NCBI GenBank assembly: GCA_965652575.1
Contig: CBFGWQ010000177.1
Coordinates: forward strand, 1-8,038
Length of the DNA stretch: 8,038 nucleotides
Origin: Arenibacter sp965652575
GTDB lineage: Bacteria > Bacteroidota > Bacteroidia > Flavobacteriales > Flavobacteriaceae
Reading direction: 5' to 3'
The stretch's first letter is position 1, and each line of letters opens with the position of its first letter. Below the pieces are notes generated by a model that saw nothing but the letters and a program-made list of their open reading frames with translations, was not told the origin of the DNA and did no database searches. Positions 1 through 6,159 of this stretch are shown piece by piece. A program made the translations under genes and the position numbers.

Positions 1-78
1 GTCGGTTTCAAGAAATTTTTTATTGGATAGGGGCCCCATTTGGCCAATGTAACCAAAACTTAGTGTTGTTCCGGCCAT
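1..78 (-). CDS. Start of an unidentified gene, truncated by the window edge
   Basis: An open frame begins at the ATG at 78-76 and stays open for all 26 codons to the edge of the window; the peptide starts MAGTTLSFGYIGQMG. The ATG lies 2 nt after the stop codon of the acyltransferase gene, which suggests translational coupling and membership of the same operon. The frame is closed upstream by a stop at 105-103, so 78 is the first ATG; a second Met (residue 14) is an alternative start. No Shine-Dalgarno site is visible. Too little protein is present to recognise a family. From context it may be another pigment-pathway gene, but that is inference only. Confidence 0.5.
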   Translation of the reverse strand, partial: MAGTTLSFGYIGQMGPLSNKKFLETD

Positions 79-80
79 AC

Positions 81-962
81 TTAGTTTTTTGAGCCCCAAA
101 AATCATAATAGTTGAACCACTGCAATGGATATTGCTCTATGATCCATTCCATGCTCCTTATATAACTGGCCAATAATCCTTCGGCATCCCTTTTCTTAAA
201 ATCCGCTTTTCTGGCGTATAGGTGATAGTGTTTATTGGTTTCTTTCATAACATATACAAAAAGGACGGGAACGTTCAATCTGGATCCCATTAAAAAAGGA
301 CCGGACGGAAACTGTGCTTCTTCACCTAAAATTGGTGCGGTCATCAACTTGGAGGTCGTGGCATATCTATCCCCGGTCATGCAGATGATCTCATTCCTTG
401 CCAAGGCGGCATTCATTTCAAAGATATGGGAGAGATCTTCCTGTAGGATAATAAATTTGGTGGATGATTTTTTAATATATCGATCCAAGTATTCTTTTAT
501 CGCCTTATGCTCGGCATCCGTAGTAAGTAAATTAATAGTGGCCTTCCCTTCCAGTTCGTCCAGGAAAAACTCGGCTATTTCGAAGTTGCCCAAATGGGCA
601 CTGATCAAGATTCCCCCTTTTTCATCGGCCAGGGTTTCGTTAAGGTGTTCTATGCCGTCAAAGTGATAGGAGAACCTATTTCTAAGGCCGGAAGAAATTG
701 CTACTTTGTCCAAAATGGTCTGCCCAAATACGTAGTAGCTTCTATAAATGGATACAATACTTTTTAAGATGCCGTAATTAAGTCTCTTGCGGAAGTAATA
801 ATAACTGGATCCAGTACTTTTGGGGGCAAAAAAACAGAAATAAAAGGCTACAAAATACAGGATAAAATAGGCCGATCCCAATCCGAGCCTCCTAATGGAA
901 AAAACAAAAATCTTATATCCTAAAACTGAACCTCTGGACTTTCCTTTCCATTGATTTGACAT
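81..962 (-). CDS. LpxL/HtrB-like lipid A/lysophospholipid-type acyltransferase
   Basis: This 293-residue protein has the length and layout of the LpxL/HtrB acyltransferase family. A hydrophobic segment at about residues 28-46 would anchor it in the inner membrane. The catalytic H-x4-E motif is at His123/Glu128, in ISAHLGNFE. A GDRY segment (197-200), FPSGPFLMG (218-226) and the C-terminal YPLQWFNYYDFW (278-289) match conserved family blocks. Known members move acyl chains from acyl-ACP to a lipid A precursor. It starts 17 nt after an acyl carrier protein gene and follows a ketosynthase and a ketoreductase. It is therefore more likely to offload the finished aryl-polyene chain from ACP to a lipid or other alcohol acceptor than to make lipid A. 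The family call is firm; the acceptor is inference. Confidence 0.88.
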   Translation of the reverse strand: MSNQWKGKSRGSVLGYKIFVFSIRRLGLGSAYFILYFVAFYFCFFAPKSTGSSYYYFRKRLNYGILKSIVSIYRSYYVFGQTILDKVAISSGLRNRFSYHFDGIEHLNETLADEKGGILISAHLGNFEIAEFFLDELEGKATINLLTTDAEHKAIKEYLDRYIKKSSTKFIILQEDLSHIFEMNAALARNEIICMTGDRYATTSKLMTAPILGEEAQFPSGPFLMGSRLNVPVLFVYVMKETNKHYHLYARKADFKKRDAEGLLASYIRSMEWIIEQYPLQWFNYYDFWGSKN

Positions 963-979
963 TTTTTATGAATAAAATT

Positions 980-1222
980 TTAGTTTAATTTCTTCTCTAT
1001 CAGATCATAAAAATCCTGCAATGTAATTACGTTAATGAAATCTTCCCCTACCAATTTAACACCAAAGTTGGATTCGATGGCCACTACTAAATCAACAAAA
1101 TCCAAACTGTCCAATTCAAGGGTCTTCTTTAAATTGGCCATTGGAGAAATATCATCTACATCAACTTCAAACTCATCTATAAGAAAGTTGTTTATTTTAT
1201 CAATAATTACTTCTTTATTCAT
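980..1222 (-). CDS. Acyl carrier protein of the pigment pathway
   Basis: This is an 80-residue acidic protein with the typical four-helix acyl carrier protein pattern. The phosphopantetheine attachment motif is ELDSLDFVDLV, with Ser39 the modified residue; the acidic recognition helix follows it. Length is normal for the family. The start is 2 nt after the ketosynthase stop codon, so the two genes are probably translationally coupled. It would carry the growing aryl polyketide chain as a thioester between ketosynthase, ketoreductase and dehydratase in the cytoplasm, then present it to the acyltransferase encoded next. Its place beside a dedicated ketosynthase argues that it is a pathway-specific carrier rather than the housekeeping AcpP, which usually sits next to fabF in a fatty-acid operon. 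Confidence 0.93.
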   Translation of the reverse strand: MNKEVIIDKINNFLIDEFEVDVDDISPMANLKKTLELDSLDFVDLVVAIESNFGVKLVGEDFINVITLQDFYDLIEKKLN

Positions 1223-1224
1223 TT

Positions 1225-2448
1225 TTAATCTTTCACTTTTTTTATTAGCAATGCCGAATTTGTACCTCCAAATCCAAAAGAATTGGACAAAAATACATCA
1301 ATTTTTTTATCCAGTGTTTTTCTTACCAGATTTAATTTGGCGGCATCCTCATCAGGATTTTCAAGGTTTATATTAGGGGCAATAAACGAATGTTCCATCA
1401 TCAACATGGAATAGACGATCTCACTTGCGCCTGCCATCCAACATTCATGGCCGGTCATGGATTTCGTAGAACTCACATAGGGGCCGTTATCGCCAAAAAC
1501 GGCAAATATAGCCTTGGCTTCATTGGAATCCCCTACCGGGGTAGAGGTAGCATGGGCATTAACATAATCTATTTCACTGGGTTTAATTTGGGCTTGGTCC
1601 AAAGCTTTTTTCATGGCCAATGTAGGACCGTCTACGTTTGGGGTAGAGATATGGTCCCCATTGGAGGAAAATCCATAGCCAATAATTTCCCCTAAAATAA
1701 CGGCATTCCTTTTTTTTGCGGATTCATAACTTTCAACAATAAGGGATGCTGCCCCACCACTGGGGACAAGGCCGTCCCTGCTTTTGTCAAATGGTCGCGA
1801 AGCGGCCCGGGGTTCGGTATCGTTGACCGAAAATACGCCAAGGCCATCAAAACTACCCATAGCCAATTCATTTATTTCTTGGGTTCCGCCACAAATGATA
1901 CAATCTTGAAGCCCGCTTTTTATTAATTGATAGGCAATGCCAATGGCATGTGATCCACTTGCACATGCGGCACTTACCGTAAAATTGATCCCTGTTAATT
2001 TGAAGATGGTAGAGAGGTTCATGGTAACGGAAGAGTTCATGGCCTTAAAAATGGCTCCGGAACCAACCAGGGTAGTATCTTTTTTTTCCCTTAGTCTGTC
2101 TATGGATTCTATCACCGATTTGGCCGTACTATCATTTCCATATAGTACACCAACTTCATTTTTGTCCATATAATCCTGGGATATGCCCGCATTTTTTAAC
2201 GCCTCCAATGTGGCCAAATATGCGTAGGCACCTTCCTCTCCCAAACTTAGCCGTTGCCTTCTGGTGAGCAGGTCTTTCAGATCGGGTTCTTCTACCATCC
2301 CGGTCAAGCAGGAGCGATACCCAAATTCCTTCCGTTTCCCATCATAAATAATTCCAGAAGTTCCATTGTAAAGTGATTCTTTGACCTCGCCCAAGTTTTT
2401 TCCCAAACAAGAGTATATTCCCATACCTGTAATTACGACCCTCTTCAT
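1225..2448 (-). CDS. Beta-ketoacyl-ACP synthase, FabF-like, aryl-polyene type
   Basis: This 407-residue thiolase-fold condensing enzyme performs decarboxylative Claisen condensation of an acyl primer with malonyl-ACP. The Cys-His-His triad is complete: Cys162 in VSAACASGSH, His299 in VNAHATSTPVGD and His334 in STKSMTGHE. Lys329 and the C-terminal FGFGGTN loop (391-397) are also present. It is therefore a catalytic ketosynthase and not an inactive chain-length factor. The residues after His334 read ECWMAGASE, where housekeeping FabF has roughly LLGAAGA, which suggests a specialised subfamily. An AGGAAAG sequence lies directly before the ATG, one of few Shine-Dalgarno-like sites here. It sits 17 nt after the ketoreductase gene and 2 nt before the ACP gene. 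Its likely role is elongation of the aryl-primed polyene chain. Confidence 0.93.
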   Translation of the reverse strand: MKRVVITGMGIYSCLGKNLGEVKESLYNGTSGIIYDGKRKEFGYRSCLTGMVEEPDLKDLLTRRQRLSLGEEGAYAYLATLEALKNAGISQDYMDKNEVGVLYGNDSTAKSVIESIDRLREKKDTTLVGSGAIFKAMNSSVTMNLSTIFKLTGINFTVSAACASGSHAIGIAYQLIKSGLQDCIICGGTQEINELAMGSFDGLGVFSVNDTEPRAASRPFDKSRDGLVPSGGAASLIVESYESAKKRNAVILGEIIGYGFSSNGDHISTPNVDGPTLAMKKALDQAQIKPSEIDYVNAHATSTPVGDSNEAKAIFAVFGDNGPYVSSTKSMTGHECWMAGASEIVYSMLMMEHSFIAPNINLENPDEDAAKLNLVRKTLDKKIDVFLSNSFGFGGTNSALLIKKVKD

Positions 2449-2465
2449 CTTTCCTAGTGTTATTG

Positions 2466-3209
2466 TTAAGAATATATACCCCCGTTGATATTGATTACCT
2501 CGCCCGTAATATACGATGACTTTTTGGATGCCAAAAAGGAAACCAAATGGGCCACCTCATCTGCCTCCCCAAAGCGGTTCATGGGAATCATTTTTTTTAG
2601 CTCCTTTTCGTCAAGATCACCGGTCATATCTGTTTTGATAAAACCTGGTGCCACGGCATTAACGGTGATGTTCCTTTTTGCTATTTCCTGGGCCAAGGCC
2701 TTGGTTGCCGCTATTATTCCCCCTTTTGCCGCAGAATAATTTACTTGCCCCGGTGTTCCTTTAAGGCCGGACACGGAAACCAGATTAATGATCCTGCCAT
2801 ATTTATGTACCAATAATTTTTGGATCAGGTGATTGGTGACATTGAAAAAACCGTTTAAACTAGTATTGATTACATTGTTCCAATCTTCGGGTTTCATCCA
2901 CATAAAAAGGCCATCCTTGGTAATTCCGGCATTGTTTACAATTACTTCTATAATGGCATCCTTGTTGGTCCCATGCCATAGGTCCAATTTATGCTGAACA
3001 TCTTTGGTGTCGTCGACATTGAATTGTATGAGTTCCGCATTCCCCCCAATTTTTTCAATTTCGCTTAAGGTTTCTTGTGCTGCGGATGCATTTTTCTTGT
3101 AATTGATCAGAATTGTATACTCGGTATCCAGTGCGAGCTGCAGGCATATAGCTTTTCCAATTCCTCTCGACCCTCCTGTTACCAATGCAAATTTCTTTTT
3201 TTCGCCCAT
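2466..3209 (-). CDS. 3-oxoacyl-ACP reductase, FabG-like SDR
   Basis: This is a 247-residue short-chain dehydrogenase/reductase of classical length. The nucleotide-binding motif TGGSRGIG is at 11-18 and NNAG at 92-95. The catalytic residues Ser145, Tyr158 and Lys162 are in VSVSG and NYSAAK. The PGF and NGG blocks (188-190, 242-244) are typical of FabG. The Asn that completes the usual catalytic tetrad seems to be replaced by Ser117 (INTSLNGFF), by eye alignment with E. coli FabG. It would reduce the beta-keto thioester made by the adjacent ketosynthase, using NADPH, ahead of dehydration. The gene starts 18 nt after the WG-repeat gene and ends 17 nt before the ketosynthase gene. A housekeeping role is possible but less likely in this setting. 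Confidence 0.92.
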   Translation of the reverse strand: MGEKKKFALVTGGSRGIGKAICLQLALDTEYTILINYKKNASAAQETLSEIEKIGGNAELIQFNVDDTKDVQHKLDLWHGTNKDAIIEVIVNNAGITKDGLFMWMKPEDWNNVINTSLNGFFNVTNHLIQKLLVHKYGRIINLVSVSGLKGTPGQVNYSAAKGGIIAATKALAQEIAKRNITVNAVAPGFIKTDMTGDLDEKELKKMIPMNRFGEADEVAHLVSFLASKKSSYITGEVININGGIYS

Positions 3210-3227
3210 GTATTTTGTTCGTGTGGT

Positions 3228-4364
3228 TTAATTTTTTACATCATCGAATACCTCCGCATTTTCGTACCATTTATTGCCCAAAACTTCTCCCTTGTCATTT
3301 AGAAATCCCCATTCCTTATTGTATTTTACCCGGGCAAGTCCGTTGATGAACCCTTTTTGCAAATTCTTTTGAAACATAGAAAACGATAATCCGGCAGTAA
3401 TGTCATATTCGGGTTGTATTGCCCATTTTCCGGTTTTATCTATAAACCCCCATTTTTTTTCTTTTACGGGAGCAAGACCGTTGGCGGAGAACACTTCGGC
3501 ATCCTTAAACTGAAAATCTATTATTTTTTCTCCCTGTTCGTTAATGTACCCCCAATTTTTGTTCATAAATACGGGGGCCAAGCCTTGACTAAAATCCCTT
3601 GCCTTATCATAGGTGGGGGCTATGACCCACTCTCCCTTATTATTGATGAACCCCATCAATTTATTGCTCCGGGCATATGTTAGCTCGGACTTGTCCGTGA
3701 AATCCCAGATCTTATCGGCATTCTTTACCGGGTTAAAGTTGCCATTGGAAATAATGCCAAAAGAATCCTGCTTTTTAACCCAAACTCCTTTATTGTTGTA
3801 ATCTCCAATTTCTTGGTTTTCAATAGGAATGTAGATTTCGCCCTTTTTGTTTATCATTCCCCAAAGCTCTCCTTTTCTTGCTTTGGCGTATCCATCGATA
3901 AAGGGTTTAATTTCGTCAAAATCCGGTTCGGCGATCAATTTTCCATCGGTACCCAAAAGCCCAATTTTTTCACCGCTTTTAAAAAAGGCTACCCCATTGT
4001 CAAAATCATAATATTTTTCGGATACAGGGGTTTCCAAGGTTTCCCCCGAAACATTGATGTAGTGCCATTGGTCCCCTTTGTTTACCAGGGCCAGTCCGGA
4101 ATTAAATTCCTTAACATGCTCATATTCAGGTTCAATTGCCCATTCCCCGGCAGTGTTGATGTAGCCCCATTTGTCGCCCATAGAGGCCGCGGCGCGCTCG
4201 TTGGTAAAATTGTCGGCTTTTTTAAATTGGGGCTTTATCGCATATTCCCCGGAGGTATTGATATACCCAAATAGCCCATTTTCCCTGACCAGGGCATATT
4301 CCTGGGAATAAAAAATGCCAAAAACTAAAAAAAGAGCCACTGAAAATGTAATTTTTGTTTTCAT
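3228..4364 (-). CDS. Exported WG-repeat protein (ten repeats, 34-residue period)
   Basis: This 378-residue protein begins with a Sec-type signal peptide (MKTK, then a hydrophobic stretch to about residue 19, likely cleaved around Ser20/Gln21). The rest is WG repeats. The aromatic/hydrophobic-Gly dyad recurs near residues 32, 66, 100, 134, 168, 202, 237, 271, 305 and 352. The usual unit is WGYIN.xGEW.I.P.Y, then a hydrophobic segment like FSQGLAPV. Repeats 3-6 are degenerate, and one unit carries an insert of about 13 residues near 321-338. WG repeats are beta-rich and common in Bacteroidetes; no enzymatic function is established and I see no catalytic motif. It should act in the periplasm or at the outer surface. 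The next gene, a ketoreductase, starts 18 nt downstream, so the two are probably co-transcribed. Any pigment-related role is inference. Confidence 0.88.
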   Translation of the reverse strand: MKTKITFSVALFLVFGIFYSQEYALVRENGLFGYINTSGEYAIKPQFKKADNFTNERAAASMGDKWGYINTAGEWAIEPEYEHVKEFNSGLALVNKGDQWHYINVSGETLETPVSEKYYDFDNGVAFFKSGEKIGLLGTDGKLIAEPDFDEIKPFIDGYAKARKGELWGMINKKGEIYIPIENQEIGDYNNKGVWVKKQDSFGIISNGNFNPVKNADKIWDFTDKSELTYARSNKLMGFINNKGEWVIAPTYDKARDFSQGLAPVFMNKNWGYINEQGEKIIDFQFKDAEVFSANGLAPVKEKKWGFIDKTGKWAIQPEYDITAGLSFSMFQKNLQKGFINGLARVKYNKEWGFLNDKGEVLGNKWYENAEVFDDVKN

Positions 4365-4497
4365 CTGATATTTTTTTTAATTAAAACGTTCATATTGGAT
4401 AATTGCCAAGCTGATACTTGGTGTCTGTTTAATATTAAACTATGCCACTATTAAATTATGGATTATTTTATATAAATAAGTGCTTCAATGCCATTAT
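4365..4497 (-). other. Intergenic gap with a 14-bp palindrome
   Basis: This 133-nt AT-rich gap separates the ammonia-lyase stop from the WG-repeat start on the same strand. It holds a perfect 14-bp palindrome, GTTTAATATTAAAC, at 4427-4440, and a short inverted repeat, CCAAG/CTTGG, at 4406-4421. I see no hairpin followed by a T-tract, so nothing clearly ends the lyase transcript, and no exact TAnnTTTG promoter element on the minus strand. Read-through from the lyase gene or a weak internal promoter are both possible. The palindrome could be a regulator site, but AT-rich DNA yields such sequences by chance. Confidence 0.35.
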
Positions 4498-6054
4498 TTA
4501 ATTAAGCTGTCCATAAGCGTAAGTTTCTTCTTCAAAATTTAGAATAAAGTTCTTCACCTTATTTATATAAGGATACATGGGAACGTCCTTGTCAGGGATA
4601 GGGGGGACCAAATTTCTAATATCATCATACATTTTTTTTGTCTTTGATGATATTTTATCCTGTACTTTCAAGTATTCAATGGCCTGAACAATGGTGATCG
4701 TTTCTATGGCAAGGATCTCGAAAGTATTTTCGATCACTTTTTTGGTAATATTGGCTGCGTTGGTTCCCATGCTGACAATATCCTGATTGTCGTTGTTGTT
4801 GGGGATACTGTGCACGTACATGGGGTTGGACAACATTTGGTTCTCGGCAGTGGTAGATGTGGCAGTAAACTGCACGCCCTGCATTCCAAAGTTTAAACCA
4901 AGTTTACCAAGATTGACAAATGGGGGAAGTATATTGTTTAAGTTGGGATTTAGTAGGTAATTTAATTGTCTTTCTGCGAGCATGCCCATTTTGGTAACCA
5001 CTAATTTCAGCTTGTCCATTTCCAGGGAAACATAGTCGCCATGAAAATTACCGCCGTGGTAAACATGTTCTTTTTCAACATCCACAATAGGGTTGTCGTT
5101 GGCCGAATTGACCTCTTCGATAAGAATTTTTTCTACGTTGTTCAGCGTATCCAGAACGGGGCCCAGAATTTGGGGTACACATCTTAGGGAATAGTATTCC
5201 TGGACCTTTTCCTCAAAAATTTGTACTTCATTGTTGCCATTGTACAGATGGTGTTCCCTTTTTCGGGTAAGTGTACTGTCCTGTAAATGATTTCTCATCA
5301 ATTTGGCGATCTGTTGCTGCCCCTTATGTTTTTTGGACCGATTTAGCTCTAGGGACAAATGGTCGTCATAGGCCTGTACTATTTCATTGATGGCAGAAGA
5401 ACAGCATATCATCCAATTCAATAACTTTCGGGTATTTATAGTGTTTATCAGGCCTATTCCGGTCATGACGGAAGTTCCATTGATCAGGGCCAGGCCCTCT
5501 CTTAGGGTAACATGGATGGGCTTTAGTTTCTCAATTTTAAAAACTTCTTCCGTTGCCCTTCTTTCCCCTTTGTAAAACACTTCCCCTTCCCCAATCAACA
5601 CTAGGGCAATATGCGCCAATTGTACCAAATCTCCACTGGCACCAACACCCCCGTGCTCAAAAATTACAGGGGTAATGTTCTTATTGATAAGGGAAGTCAT
5701 TAATCCGATTACTGAAATATGCACTCCTGAATGTCCCAGGCTCAAGGTGTTCAATCTGGCCAACATGGCTGCTTTGACATATTGCGCAGGGATTAAATTT
5801 CCTGTTCCGGATGCGTGGCTTCGTATTAGGTTGTACTGTAGTTGAATTCGGTCGGAGTCGTTTATTTTGTATTGCGCCATTGGGCCAAAACCTGTATTTA
5901 CACCGTAAATAATTTTGTTTTGGGAGAATCGGTTTAAAAAATTAAAGCTATTTTCAATGGTTGCTAAAACGTCTTTATTTATTAGAATGGATTCATCTTT
6001 AAAAATTATACTATAAAAATCCTCTATTCCCAACTTTCCTTTAATAGTCAACAT
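4498..6054 (-). CDS. Tyrosine ammonia-lyase (aromatic amino acid lyase family)
   Basis: This 518-residue MIO-dependent lyase converts L-tyrosine to 4-coumarate and ammonia in the cytoplasm. The Ala-Ser-Gly triad that cyclises to the MIO cofactor is residues 139-141 (GGVGASGDLVQLAH). The catalytic Tyr50 is in YGVNTGFGPMAQ. Asn192 in LINGTS, YYSLRC (287-292), NDNP (319-322) and GNFHG (335-339) complete the active site. Tyrosine is preferred over histidine because the sequence aligns closely, from memory and from its first residue, with Flavobacterium johnsoniae TAL. The selectivity pair is Ser79-His80, a pattern also found in histidine ammonia-lyases, so substrate is not proven by motif. I chose the ATG at 6054: an in-frame ATG at 6123 would add 23 unconserved residues and overlap a promoter-like element. 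4-Coumarate would be the starter unit for the polyene made by the downstream genes. Confidence 0.9.
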   Translation of the reverse strand: MLTIKGKLGIEDFYSIIFKDESILINKDVLATIENSFNFLNRFSQNKIIYGVNTGFGPMAQYKINDSDRIQLQYNLIRSHASGTGNLIPAQYVKAAMLARLNTLSLGHSGVHISVIGLMTSLINKNITPVIFEHGGVGASGDLVQLAHIALVLIGEGEVFYKGERRATEEVFKIEKLKPIHVTLREGLALINGTSVMTGIGLINTINTRKLLNWMICCSSAINEIVQAYDDHLSLELNRSKKHKGQQQIAKLMRNHLQDSTLTRKREHHLYNGNNEVQIFEEKVQEYYSLRCVPQILGPVLDTLNNVEKILIEEVNSANDNPIVDVEKEHVYHGGNFHGDYVSLEMDKLKLVVTKMGMLAERQLNYLLNPNLNNILPPFVNLGKLGLNFGMQGVQFTATSTTAENQMLSNPMYVHSIPNNNDNQDIVSMGTNAANITKKVIENTFEILAIETITIVQAIEYLKVQDKISSKTKKMYDDIRNLVPPIPDKDVPMYPYINKVKNFILNFEEETYAYGQLN

Positions 6055-6083
6055 GTATATAAATTCAATATTTAAAAAGTAAA

Positions 6084-6115
6084 TTGAATAACAATTAATA
6101 AAAATAGTTATTTTG
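6084..6115 (+). promoter_or_regulatory. Weak candidate promoter for the halogenase-like gene
   Basis: On the plus strand, TTG at 6084-6086 is followed after 22 nt by TATTTTG (6109-6115). This is one base short of the TAnnTTTG consensus. Transcription would begin about 35-40 nt before the ATG at 6160. It lies just beside the candidate minus-strand promoter, so the two would be closely packed. The match is imperfect and the region AT-rich, so this is only a suggestion. Confidence 0.2.
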
Positions 6116-6120
6116 GATTG

Positions 6121-6146
6121 CAAATGTATGATATTTAACCAATCAA
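6121..6146 (-). promoter_or_regulatory. Candidate Bacteroidetes promoter for the ammonia-lyase gene
   Basis: On the minus strand, TACATTTG (6128-6121) matches the Bacteroidetes -7 consensus TAnnTTTG exactly. A TTG (6146-6144) lies 15 nt upstream; this spacing is somewhat short for the -33 element. Transcription starting just below 6121 would leave a leader of about 60 nt before the ATG at 6054. That agrees with the shorter start for the lyase. Confidence 0.4.
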
Positions 6147-6159
6147 TATTTTAAAAATA

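Noticed and set aside
235..666. Plus-strand frame of 143 codons opposite the acyltransferase gene
   Set aside because: It lies inside a gene with clear catalytic motifs on the other strand, and its translation shows no recognisable domain. The same holds for the other plus-strand frames between 1035 and 5575, and for the frames opposite the halogenase-like and hypothetical genes.
1225..2448. Ketosynthase as an inactive chain-length factor
   Set aside because: The active-site Cys162 and both His residues are present, so it is a catalytic condensing enzyme.
3228..4364. Repetitive segment as a DNA-level repeat or CRISPR array
   Set aside because: The periodicity is at protein level (WG repeats, 34 residues) with divergent nucleotide sequence and no conserved direct repeats.
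4406..4421. CCAAG/CTTGG hairpin as a terminator after the ammonia-lyase gene
   Set aside because: The stem is only 5 bp and no T-tract follows on the minus strand.
4498..6054. Histidine ammonia-lyase (hutH) of a histidine-degradation operon
   Set aside because: The Ser-His pair suggests it, but overall similarity to flavobacterial TAL, the absence of other hut genes and the pigment-gene context favour tyrosine.
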